DNA from: an uncultured Bacteroidota bacterium
GTDB taxonomy: Bacteria; Bacteroidota; Bacteroidia; 2-12-FULL-35-15
DNA: 52,716 bases
Direction of reading: 5' to 3'
NCBI GenBank assembly: GCA_903926385.1
Contig: CAIYIS010000049.1
Location: 1-52,716 of the forward strand
Part shown: in pieces, positions 35,079-43,435 of the stretch
Position numbering within the stretch: position 1 is the first letter of the stretch
How the letters are laid out: the number at the start of each line of letters is the position of its first letter
Notes under the pieces: model-generated
What the model saw: only the letters and a program-made list of their open reading frames with translations
What the model was told of the DNA's origin: nothing
Database searches by the model: none
Position numbers and translations under genes: made by a program

Positions 35079-35212
35079 GGCCTCACCCCTTCATCCCCTC
35101 TCCGAAAGAGAGGCGGCTAAAGGTGAGAAACGTAAAAAAACTATTAAAATAACATACTTCACACAAAGGCTCCCCTCCCCTTTTTTCAAGGGGAGGGGCC
35201 GGGGGTGAGGTC
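35079..35212. repeat. Paired-hairpin element between hemE and hemL
   Basis: Ends GGCCTCACCCC and GGGGGTGAGGTC are inverted; inside are CCCCTCTCCGAAAGAGAGG and a stem with CCCCTCCCCTT/AAGGGGAGGGG. Same plan as 430-542. It fills almost the whole gap and could act as a terminator or a transcript-processing site. Confidence 0.85.
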
Positions 35213-35227
35213 TTACTAACAACAATT

Positions 35228-36505
35228 ATGTACTCATATAAAGAAAGCGAAAAATTATTTAAAAGAGCTCAGGCCACCATTCCGGGAGGAGTAAACTCTC
35301 CGGTGAGAGCGTTTAAAAGTGTAGGCGGATCTCCTATTTTTATGAAATCGGCAAAAGGAGCTTACCTCTTTGATGTTGATGGAAACAAATACATTGATTA
35401 TATTGCATCATGGGGGCCAATGATATTAGGTCATTGTCACGAAGATGTTGTAAAAGCCGTTCAGCATCGCGTGAGCGAAGCCATTTCGTTTGGTACTCCC
35501 ACCGAACTGGAAATACAAATGGCCGAACTGATAACCGGTATGGCTCCTAATGTAGATTTGGTGCGTATGGTAAGCAGTGGTACCGAAGCTTGCATGAGCG
35601 CCATTCGTTTGGCAAGAGGCTTTACCGGTAAAAATAAAATTATAAAATTTGACGGATGTTATCATGGCCATGCCGATTCGTTTCTGGTAAAAGCAGGAAG
35701 CGGACTAGCTACTTTTAATATTCAAACGGTACCGGGTGTTACAGCCGGTGTTTCTGCCGATACACTGGTAGCACCTTTTAACGATTTGGAAGCAGTTAAA
35801 GCGTTGATTAAAGCTAACGAAGGTCAGATTGCCGCCATCATTACCGAACCGGTGGTGGGTAATATGGGTTGTATACTGCCTGAACCGGGCTTTATGGAAG
35901 GATTGAGAAAACTGTGTACTGACCATAAAATTATTTTTGTGTTTGACGAAGTGATGACAGGTTTCCGTCTCGCTCTGGGTGGTGCTCAGGAAAGATTGAA
36001 GATAGATGCTGACTTGGTGACATACGGAAAAGTGATTGGGGGAGGAATGCCTGTGGGAGCTTTCGGAGGCAAACGCGAAATAATGGAACACATCGCTCCA
36101 TTGGGAAGCGTGTATCAGGCAGGAACGTTGAGTGGGAATCCGGTGGCTACAGTTGCTGGTTTTACAACATTAAGTATTCTGAAAAACAATCCTAAAATTT
36201 ATGCTGACCTTGATGCTAAAACCAATTTGTTGAAAGATGGTTTACACAAATCGTTATCTGCAAAAGGAATTGCTCACACCATTAATCAAATGGGAAGTAT
36301 GATCAGCCTTCATTTTGGCGACCACAAAGTGAATAATTTTGAAACTGCATCTAAATGCGATATTGCATTCTTCAATAAATTTTTCCATCACATGCTTGCT
36401 CACGGCATTTACCTGCCGCCATCGGCCTACGAAAGTTGGTTCCTGAACAATGCATTGTCGGAAAACGACATTGAACAAACCATCGAAGCATTAAATAAAT
36501 TATAA
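35228..36505 (+). CDS. hemL: Glutamate-1-semialdehyde 2,1-aminomutase
   Basis: 425 residues, full length. A pyridoxal-phosphate class III aminotransferase-type enzyme that turns glutamate 1-semialdehyde into 5-aminolevulinate in the C5 route to haem. The opening PGGVNSPVRAF (about 19-29), SSGTEACMSAIRLARGFTG (about 117-135), DEVMTGFRL (about 240-248) and the PLP lysine, K268 in TYGKVIGGGMPVGAFGG, are all present. hemN follows after 8 bases, so the two are cotranscribed. Confidence 0.97.
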   Translation: MYSYKESEKLFKRAQATIPGGVNSPVRAFKSVGGSPIFMKSAKGAYLFDVDGNKYIDYIASWGPMILGHCHEDVVKAVQHRVSEAISFGTPTELEIQMAELITGMAPNVDLVRMVSSGTEACMSAIRLARGFTGKNKIIKFDGCYHGHADSFLVKAGSGLATFNIQTVPGVTAGVSADTLVAPFNDLEAVKALIKANEGQIAAIITEPVVGNMGCILPEPGFMEGLRKLCTDHKIIFVFDEVMTGFRLALGGAQERLKIDADLVTYGKVIGGGMPVGAFGGKREIMEHIAPLGSVYQAGTLSGNPVATVAGFTTLSILKNNPKIYADLDAKTNLLKDGLHKSLSAKGIAHTINQMGSMISLHFGDHKVNNFETASKCDIAFFNKFFHHMLAHGIYLPPSAYESWFLNNALSENDIEQTIEALNKL

Positions 36506-36513
36506 AAAACAAC

Positions 36514-37878
36514 ATGAAAGAAGATATTTTAACCCTGCTGAATAAATACGACCTTCCTTTACCAAGATATACTAGTTACCCTACTGTGCCTTATTGGGAG
36601 AAAGATACCATAACCAGTAAAAACTGGGCCGAATCGGTTGTAGAAACTTTCAAGAAAGAAAACGGGGAATTGTGCATTTACATTCATTTGCCTTTTTGCG
36701 AAAACCTATGCACTTTTTGTGCCTGCAACAAAAGGATAACTACCAATCATAAAGTGGAAGAGCCTTATCTGGTAACCGTTTTAAAAGAATGGGAAATGTA
36801 TCGTAACCTGTTACCAACTTCGCCTGTTATTCGCGAAATTCATCTCGGAGGAGGAACCCCTACATTTTTCAGCCCTGAAAATTTAGTAAAACTGATATCA
36901 GGAATTACAAAGGATGCTAAGGTGGTTGCCGATCATGAGTTCAGCATCGAAGTTCATCCTAACTATACCAGCGAAGCTCATTTGAAAGCACTTGCTTCAG
37001 TAGGCTTTAATCGTATCAGTTTGGGAGTACAGGATTTCGACCCGGCTGTACAATATGTTATCAATCGTGTTCAGTCGTTCGAAAAGACGAATGAAGTGGT
37101 ACAATGGGCCCGCAAACATGGTTATAACAGCATCAACGTTGATTTAATTTATGGACTGCCCAAACAAACTGTTGATAGTATTGATTTCACGATTAAAAAA
37201 ATAAAAGAATTAAAACCCGACCGGATTGCATTTTATTCCTACGCATTTGTTCCATGGAAAAGTAAAGGTCAAAGAAGATACACCAAAATGGATTTGCCTA
37301 AAGCAAACGAAAAATGGAAAATGTATCAGCTTGGGAAAACTTTGCTCACAGAGCAAGGATACAAAGCAATAGGCATGGATCACTTTGCATTGCCTAATGA
37401 TAAGTTATTTGACGCTGTGAATAACGGAACCATGCATCGTAATTTTATGGGATATACCACCACTCAATCCAAACTTATTATTGCGCTTGGAGCTTCCAGC
37501 ATTAGCGATGCATGGATAGCATTTGCGCAAAATGAAGATGAAGTGGAGGAGTATCAGGAGAAAATTGCTGAAGGATTATTCCCCATCAAAAACGGACATT
37601 TACTTACCCAGGAAGACCTTTCCATACGCAAAAACATTCTTGATTTGATGTGTCGCGGAAATACTGTATTGGATAGTAATACATTTGACGAAGCCTCGCT
37701 AAAAAGCATTATGGAAGAATTTTCTCTTCTGGAAAAAGACGGATTGTTAAAAACCGAGAAGAACAAAATTATCATTACAGAAAAAGGTAGCTTGTTCATT
37801 CGTAACATTTGTGCCTCCTTGGATGCCCGTATGCGCAGAAAAAAGACAGAAGGCAATATGTTCAGTAAGTCTATTTAG
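36514..37878 (+). CDS. hemN: Oxygen-independent coproporphyrinogen III oxidase
   Basis: 454 residues, the length of true HemN. A radical-SAM enzyme that makes protoporphyrinogen IX without oxygen. Cysteines C62, C66 and C69 (CENLCTFC) bind the 4Fe-4S cluster; YIHLPFC and GGGTPTFFSPENL (about 111-123) are typical, and the C-terminal extension with GYTT (about 310) that separates HemN from HemW is present. An oxygen-independent step fits an Fnr-like operator upstream of this gene set and a multihaem cytochrome downstream, both of which suggest growth at low oxygen. Confidence 0.93.
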   Translation: MKEDILTLLNKYDLPLPRYTSYPTVPYWEKDTITSKNWAESVVETFKKENGELCIYIHLPFCENLCTFCACNKRITTNHKVEEPYLVTVLKEWEMYRNLLPTSPVIREIHLGGGTPTFFSPENLVKLISGITKDAKVVADHEFSIEVHPNYTSEAHLKALASVGFNRISLGVQDFDPAVQYVINRVQSFEKTNEVVQWARKHGYNSINVDLIYGLPKQTVDSIDFTIKKIKELKPDRIAFYSYAFVPWKSKGQRRYTKMDLPKANEKWKMYQLGKTLLTEQGYKAIGMDHFALPNDKLFDAVNNGTMHRNFMGYTTTQSKLIIALGASSISDAWIAFAQNEDEVEEYQEKIAEGLFPIKNGHLLTQEDLSIRKNILDLMCRGNTVLDSNTFDEASLKSIMEEFSLLEKDGLLKTEKNKIIITEKGSLFIRNICASLDARMRRKKTEGNMFSKSI

Positions 37879-37937
37879 GCAGTTGCAGAGCAAAATGATA
37901 TTTTGTTCAATTGTAAAAACTTAAAACCGAATAATCA

Positions 37938-37951
37938 ATGATTTTTGTCAA
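37938..37951 (+). promoter_or_regulatory. Fnr-like operator before the NHL-cytochrome genes
   Basis: ATGATTTTTGTCAA has half-sites ATGAT and GTCAA around four bases, an imperfect version of the form at 33788. Centre 37944.5; the last G of the candidate -7 element at 37974-37981 is 36.5 bp away, the same spacing as before hemE. Confidence 0.55.
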
Positions 37952-37973
37952 CTTTTATTATTCAGTTTATTAC

Positions 37974-37981
37974 TATCATTG
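37974..37981 (+). promoter_or_regulatory. Candidate -7 element of the NHL-cytochrome genes
   Basis: TATCATTG differs from TAnnTTTG at one base; the ATG follows at 38008. Confidence 0.5.
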
Positions 37982-38007
37982 TACTGCGATAAAGTAGTTG
38001 AGTTTAC

Positions 38008-39030
38008 ATGCCGACACAAGTCAGAAATTTTTTTTTATTTATTTCGTTACAGATTTTAGTTTTCTGTAGTGTTAGGGGTATTGCCCAAACTCCCGTACAT
38101 ACCACTCCCCTTACTAAAGCAGAGCAATCAGGAGTTGTATGGATAGGAGAATGGCCCTCAGAGGAAATAAAAAACCAAAAGAAAGATGTGAAGAAACACA
38201 TCAAAGATTTTATTTTCGGGAAGGGAATTGAGAAACTAAAAAGACCTGTTTCGCTTGTTACCGTAGGTCAGGATAATTACTGGATACTGGATCAGGAGAA
38301 TAATGCAGTAATTAATGTTGACGGAAAAGAATTTTATGTTCCGCATTTTATTGAAAAGAAAAATAGCAACTTTGGTTCACTGGTGAGCATTTGCAAATTC
38401 AAAGGAAAAGAAATGTTGTTCACAGATTCCTATTCAAATAAAATCTTCGTGTTTAATCCGGATAAAAAGGAATGCGTTGTTTTAAATGATACCCTCAAAT
38501 TAATCAAACCCACAGGCATCGCTTATTCAGCCGCTAGCAATGAAATCTGGTTGACAGAAACAGGCAAACACCAGTTGATTGTTTTGAATGAGAAAGGCGA
38601 AATAAAGAAAAGAATTGGTATGAGAGGAAATCAAAACGGAGAGTTCAACTTCCCTACACATCTTTGTATAGATAAAAATGGAAATGTGTATGTAGTAGAT
38701 GCCATGAATTTCAGGATTCAGATTTTCAACAAAGACGGAATATTCCAAAGCACATTTGGAACAAACGGAGATGCAACAGGTTCTTTTGCCAGCCCCAAAG
38801 GAATAGCCACCGACTCATACGGCAATATATATGTTGTGGATGCCTTGTTTCATGCGGTACAAATATTTGATATCAAGGGAAACTTTCTTTATGCATTTGG
38901 TAGGCAAGGTCAAGGCCAGGGAGAATTCTGGATACCTTCCGGAATATACATTGATGAGAACAATAAAATATTTGTAGCCGATAGCTACAATTCCAGAATA
39001 CAAATTTTTCAATTAAAAAAAGGAGGATAA
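38008..39030 (+). CDS. Exported NHL-repeat beta-propeller protein
   Basis: 340 residues. A signal peptide (about 1-27, GIAQ) is followed by about six NHL blades: GEFNFPTHLCIDKNGNVYVV, DAMNFRIQIFN, GSFASPKGIATDSYGNIYVV, DALFHAVQIFD, GEFWIPSGIYIDENNKIFVA and DSYNSRIQIFQ. NHL propellers bind proteins or ligands; here no enzyme motif is seen. The next gene, a 12-haem cytochrome, starts 3 bases after its stop codon, so they are one operon and probably one exported complex. NHL proteins beside multihaem cytochromes are also known from metal-reducing bacteria such as Geobacter. Confidence 0.85.
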   Translation: MPTQVRNFFLFISLQILVFCSVRGIAQTPVHTTPLTKAEQSGVVWIGEWPSEEIKNQKKDVKKHIKDFIFGKGIEKLKRPVSLVTVGQDNYWILDQENNAVINVDGKEFYVPHFIEKKNSNFGSLVSICKFKGKEMLFTDSYSNKIFVFNPDKKECVVLNDTLKLIKPTGIAYSAASNEIWLTETGKHQLIVLNEKGEIKKRIGMRGNQNGEFNFPTHLCIDKNGNVYVVDAMNFRIQIFNKDGIFQSTFGTNGDATGSFASPKGIATDSYGNIYVVDALFHAVQIFDIKGNFLYAFGRQGQGQGEFWIPSGIYIDENNKIFVADSYNSRIQIFQLKKGG

Positions 39031-39033
39031 ACA

Positions 39034-40695
39034 ATGAAAAAACTAATTAATCTACTGCTTCTACTTTTGTTTTCAGTTACTATCAACGCTCAGTCGATAC
39101 TTACCACAAAGCATAACCTTTCAGTTGCCGGCCCCGGAACTGTTAAAGCTTCCTCTGAAACGGAGGTGTGCTTATTTTGTCACACTGTGCATAACAGTAA
39201 ACCTTCATCTCCTTTGTGGAATCGAAACGACCCTGGGAATACTTACAACTATTACACAAGTACAACCATGCATGCAACTCCCGGACAACCGAGTGGTTCA
39301 TCGCTTTTATGCCTTTCCTGTCATGACGGTACAGTTGCGTTGGGAAGTGTATTAAGCCGATCTTCCATAATCTCTTTTGGAAGTAATTTAAACATGCCTA
39401 TCGGAAATAGTAATTTGGGAACAGACCTAAGAAATGACCATCCATTATCATTTACTTATGATGTTGCTCTTTCTACAATACCTAACTCACAACTCAAGAA
39501 CCCTACCTCTCTAGTTCCTCAGATTAAACTCGAAAATAGCAAACTTCAGTGTACTTCTTGTCACGATCCTCACAAAGATGTTTACAGCAAATTTTTAGTT
39601 TTATCGCCACTGAATTCCAACTTATGTAAAGCTTGCCACGAAAAGACAGACTGGTTAACCAGCAGTCACAATACATCTACAAAAACTTGGAATAACAATG
39701 CACCCAACCCTTGGCCATACACTACCTATACAACCGTAGCTGATAACGCTTGTGAAAACTGCCACAATCCGCACAATTCAGGGTCTAACAAACATTTATT
39801 AAAACAAGCTGTCGAAGAAGACAATTGCCTAGATTGTCACAATGGAAATGCTGCCACTAAAAATGTTCAGGCAGATTTCTCAAAAACATATAGACATAAT
39901 GTGGCTGGGTATTTAAACGCTCATTATCCTACCGAGGATGGTGTTCCTCTTACCAAACATGTGGAATGTGTAGATTGTCATAATCCCCATGCAACCAAAG
40001 CTCAATCGGCAACAGCTCCTGCTGTAAAGGGACCTAATATCGATGCAGTTGGTGTAAACCAAAGTGGAGTGGTTGTAAACTCTGCTACCAACGAATACGA
40101 AATCTGCTACAGATGCCATTCAAATAATGCGGTAACCGGAGCAGCTTCGTTGAGAAAGATTATTCAAAATGATCTTCGTTTGGAATTCGACCCATCCAAT
40201 CCATCTTTCCATCCGGTAGCTGCTATTGGTAACAATACAACAATAACCGGATTGCTTTCGCCATACTCCCCTTCGAGTATGATATACTGTACGGATTGCC
40301 ATTCGAGCAACGATACAACGGTTAGGGGGCCTCATGGTTCTATCTATCCACAAATTTTGAAATATAATTACGACAGAGGTTCTATTTATGTCAATTCATA
40401 TTCAGCATACGAGTTATGTTACAAATGTCATGACCAAACCACGACTATTACAAAACATAACTTATTAAGTGTATCAGCCACGCATGGAACGATTACATCC
40501 TGCAACACTTGCCACGATCCGCATGGAATAAGCAGTACACAGGGAAATGCTCTAAACAACAGCCACCTGATTAACTTTACGAGTATCGTAACAAATAACA
40601 CAAATGGAATTCTGAATTGGACATACAGTTCACCGGGTCACGGAAGTTGTGATCTCTCATGTCACGGACATAATCACATTGGTTCATCCTATTGA
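39034..40695 (+). CDS. Exported multihaem (about 12-haem) cytochrome c
   Basis: 553 residues. Signal peptide about 1-19 (INAQ). Eleven CxxCH haem sites have first cysteines at 46, 93, 173, 198, 240, 265, 312, 358, 419, 462 and 490; a twelfth is CDLSCH at 539-544, a CxxxCH variant. Many are followed by DPH or NPH, typical of the doubled-CxxCH domain family, and extra histidines can supply second axial ligands. No T9SS sorting domain or lipobox was seen, so it is periplasmic or held by partners. It lies 3 bp after the NHL gene and 92 bp before an Fnr-like regulator. A role in electron transfer to an outer acceptor is an inference; no oxidoreductase domain or porin gene is adjacent. Confidence 0.93.
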   Translation: MKKLINLLLLLLFSVTINAQSILTTKHNLSVAGPGTVKASSETEVCLFCHTVHNSKPSSPLWNRNDPGNTYNYYTSTTMHATPGQPSGSSLLCLSCHDGTVALGSVLSRSSIISFGSNLNMPIGNSNLGTDLRNDHPLSFTYDVALSTIPNSQLKNPTSLVPQIKLENSKLQCTSCHDPHKDVYSKFLVLSPLNSNLCKACHEKTDWLTSSHNTSTKTWNNNAPNPWPYTTYTTVADNACENCHNPHNSGSNKHLLKQAVEEDNCLDCHNGNAATKNVQADFSKTYRHNVAGYLNAHYPTEDGVPLTKHVECVDCHNPHATKAQSATAPAVKGPNIDAVGVNQSGVVVNSATNEYEICYRCHSNNAVTGAASLRKIIQNDLRLEFDPSNPSFHPVAAIGNNTTITGLLSPYSPSSMIYCTDCHSSNDTTVRGPHGSIYPQILKYNYDRGSIYVNSYSAYELCYKCHDQTTTITKHNLLSVSATHGTITSCNTCHDPHGISSTQGNALNNSHLINFTSIVTNNTNGILNWTYSSPGHGSCDLSCHGHNHIGSSY

Positions 40696-40787
40696 TGCCT
40701 TAAACAAATTGATTTTGTTTTCTGATTTTGTTCTATTGCTTTGAATAAATTTATAACTGTTTTATGGTATTTAATATTTTTTAAACA

Positions 40788-41489
40788 ATGCATCAAAAAG
40801 TCGAGTGCCCAAGTTGTACAAGTATGAAGTGCTTTATCAAGAGACATTGTTCTCCTGATCAATTGGCTGTTATTTCTGAAAACAAAACCCAAACCACATA
40901 TTCTAAGGGTGATTTTATTTTCAGAGAAGGATATAGAATGCATGGTATCCATTTTACTAATATGGGAGGAATTAAAGTAGTAACTACTAATTCAAACGGG
41001 AATGAGCAAGTAGTAAGGCTTCTTTCTGATGGAAACATATTGGGTCATCGTGTGCTCGGAAACGATAAATACTATTTCAATGCAATAGCTCTTATGGACA
41101 GCAAGGTTTGCTTTGTCGAAACAAATGTTTTTCAGGATATCTGTTTGAACAATCCTGAATTCGCATACAACCTTATCCTTTTTTATGCCCTCGAATTAAG
41201 GCGAACAGAATTACGGGTTAAATATCTTGCCCAAATGAGTGTGAGAGAAAAAGTGGCAGAAGCTTTTGTGTATTTAAACGAAGTATTCGGAACGAATCCC
41301 AAAACAAAAACCTTAAACCTTAAACTTAGTAGGCAAGAAATTGCTGATGTTGCAGGTACCACACCCGAGCAGGTTACTCGTCAGTTAAAGGATTTTGATG
41401 ATGAAAAACTAATCGTGAGAAAGAAACGCGAAATACGACTTAACATTGCTGGGCTCGAAAAAATTGTCCTTGATTTCAAAATTGAATAA
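40788..41489 (+). CDS. Crp/Fnr-family regulator with N-terminal cysteine cluster
   Basis: 233 residues: a cyclic-nucleotide-type sensor domain (about 25-140), a dimer helix (about 125-160) and a winged HTH (about 170-225). N-terminal cysteines C7, C10, C15 and C21, with C108 or C119 further in, resemble the iron-sulphur ligands of Fnr, though spacing differs from E. coli (C-x2-C-x4-C rather than C-x2-C-x5-C). The recognition helix TTPEQVTRQLKDF carries E..(T)R, close to the ExxSR of Fnr that reads TGA half-sites. It is therefore a likely oxygen or redox sensor and the natural candidate for the palindromes at 33788 and 37938. Confidence 0.88.
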   Translation: MHQKVECPSCTSMKCFIKRHCSPDQLAVISENKTQTTYSKGDFIFREGYRMHGIHFTNMGGIKVVTTNSNGNEQVVRLLSDGNILGHRVLGNDKYYFNAIALMDSKVCFVETNVFQDICLNNPEFAYNLILFYALELRRTELRVKYLAQMSVREKVAEAFVYLNEVFGTNPKTKTLNLKLSRQEIADVAGTTPEQVTRQLKDFDDEKLIVRKKREIRLNIAGLEKIVLDFKIE

Positions 41490-41544
41490 CTATTTGTGTT
41501 CCGTCATATTCTTAAATTAAATCTTTTTACTTTTACAAAAAATT

Positions 41545-41581
41545 ACTTTTCAAGCACAAGATTCTTGAGAAGTTTTTTTTT
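41545..41581 (+). terminator. Terminator of the Fnr-like regulator gene
   Basis: ACTTTTCAAG (41545-41554) pairs with CTTGAGAAGT (41564-41573), one G-T pair, followed by nine T. Confidence 0.85.
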
Positions 41582-41599
41582 GCCTAACAAATTAATTTA

Positions 41600-43417
41600 A
41601 TGAGTCTGTCAAAAATAGTTCTCAGTAGTAAAAAACAATTATTGATATTGGTATTTATCGCACTTGCCATAAATGCTAATACTTTATTCCACCAGTACGT
41701 GCTGGATGATGTAATTGTAATGACTGAAAATAAATTTGTTTTAAAAGGGATTCATGGCATTCCCGAAATTCTTACCCAAAGTTACTTCAAAGGCTACGAA
41801 AAATTAGCCAATCTTGAATTTTCAGGTGGACGTTATCGCCCTCTTGCATTAGTCGTTTTTGCAATCGAGCATCAGTTTTTCGGTACCAACCCTTTCGTCT
41901 CTCACCTTATTAACGTTTTACTTTTCGCTCTGCTCGTTGCCCTCTTATTCATATTGCTCAACAAATATATATTCTTCAATACTTCTTCTGCCTCCCCGCT
42001 CCAAACGATAGGAAAAGGGGGAAAGCTAGCCTTTCTCACCTGTTTATTATTCGCTGTTCACCCCATACATAGCGAAGTAATTGCTAATGTAAAAAGCAGA
42101 GACGAACTTATAACTTTCATTTTACTTATTATTACTCTCATCTGTCTTTTAAAGCATGTAAACAAGAAGAACATCTGGTTACTGAGTTCAGCAATGTTCT
42201 GTTTCTTTATCGCTTTACTCACGCGCGAAAGTGCCGCTACTTTCGTTGCTGTAGTTCCATTAATTTTGTTCTTCTTTTATAATTATTCTATCAAAAAAAG
42301 CATTCTTAATTCTCTTCCCTTCCTTGCCATCTTTGTCGGATACCTCCTCCTTCGCTTCTCTATTGTAGGTTCCATACACAATCCGATATCCGACATTACA
42401 AACGCACCATATCTTTACGCAACAGCATCAGAAGCCTTTGCCACCAAAACATACATTATTTTAAAATATATCGGATTGCTATTTCTCCCTCATCCGCTTT
42501 CATTTGAATATGGCTACAATCAAATTCCTTACATCGAAATTACCTCCCTGCAATTTATCTTGTCCTCATTATTCATAATTGCTTTATTTGTCTTTTCAAT
42601 ATTTACATTGAAACGAAAATCAATCTTCTCATTTTCCATTCTGTATTTCTTCATCACGATTTCTTTGGTTGCAAATTTTATTGCCGACACAGGCACTCCC
42701 CTTTCGGAGCGCCTTCTGTTCCAACCTTCGCTTGCATTTTGTATTGGGGTTTCAGCTTTATATTTTATATTTGAGAAAAAATTCAACTTAATTTCATCGT
42801 TTATTTTATTTCTGATTTTAATTTTGTTCTCCGTGAAAACTGTATTACGAAACCAAGCATGGAAAGATTACGAAACACTCGTGATGACCGATATTAACGC
42901 TGCGCCAAACAGTGTCAGAATAAATCAATTTGCCACCAATATATTTTTACTGAAATCGAATAACGCAACTACAAAAGAACTCCGAAACGAATATCTGCTC
43001 AAAGGTGCTTTTTACGGAGAACGTATGCTTACAATTTGCCCTAAAGTGCCCGACACCTACATGACTTTGGGGTACACTTATTACAACCTGGGTGATTACA
43101 AAAAAGCAGCTGCATTGTGGAAACAAGGTTGCAAATATAAACCAACGCCAAAAGATGCTCAGGAAGCTGCCGAAGTATTAAGCACCGATTTGAACAAATT
43201 TGCAAACGAATTATACGAACAAGGAAAAGAAAACGAAGCCATCGATTGTTACAAAAAATCAATTGAAATAAATAATACAAGTGTGGATGCATGGTACAAT
43301 CTGGGTGGAGCCTATTATTCCATTCACGACACTGCAAATGCTGCAACAGCATGGGCTAAGGTAAAACAACTAGACCCGGGTCACAGGTTTAATAAAGATG
43401 AATTTATAAACAAATAA
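41600..43417 (+). CDS. TMTC-like membrane glycosyltransferase with TPR tail, paralogue 1
   Basis: 605 residues. About ten membrane helices (12-420) are followed by a soluble C-terminal part with TPR units (YMTLGYTYYNLGDYKKAAALW, about 479-499, and AWYNLGGAYYSIHDTANAATAW). Signature points match the TMTC family of GT-C protein O-mannosyltransferases: an Asp-Asp pair (D36-D37) in the first loop, HPIHSEVIANVKSRDE (about 154-169), LLTRESAAT, and a DUF1736-like stretch with LRFSIVG and PHPLSFEYGYNQIP. In animals TMTC proteins mannosylate cadherins from dolichol phosphate mannose; a sugar-transferring role on exported proteins is inferred here. First of three adjoining paralogues. A degenerate hairpin repeat (about 41985-42030) sits in the loop after LNKYIFF. 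Confidence 0.78.
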   Translation: MSLSKIVLSSKKQLLILVFIALAINANTLFHQYVLDDVIVMTENKFVLKGIHGIPEILTQSYFKGYEKLANLEFSGGRYRPLALVVFAIEHQFFGTNPFVSHLINVLLFALLVALLFILLNKYIFFNTSSASPLQTIGKGGKLAFLTCLLFAVHPIHSEVIANVKSRDELITFILLIITLICLLKHVNKKNIWLLSSAMFCFFIALLTRESAATFVAVVPLILFFFYNYSIKKSILNSLPFLAIFVGYLLLRFSIVGSIHNPISDITNAPYLYATASEAFATKTYIILKYIGLLFLPHPLSFEYGYNQIPYIEITSLQFILSSLFIIALFVFSIFTLKRKSIFSFSILYFFITISLVANFIADTGTPLSERLLFQPSLAFCIGVSALYFIFEKKFNLISSFILFLILILFSVKTVLRNQAWKDYETLVMTDINAAPNSVRINQFATNIFLLKSNNATTKELRNEYLLKGAFYGERMLTICPKVPDTYMTLGYTYYNLGDYKKAAALWKQGCKYKPTPKDAQEAAEVLSTDLNKFANELYEQGKENEAIDCYKKSIEINNTSVDAWYNLGGAYYSIHDTANAATAWAKVKQLDPGHRFNKDEFINK

Positions 43418-43435
43418 TATCCATTCAACTCCCCC

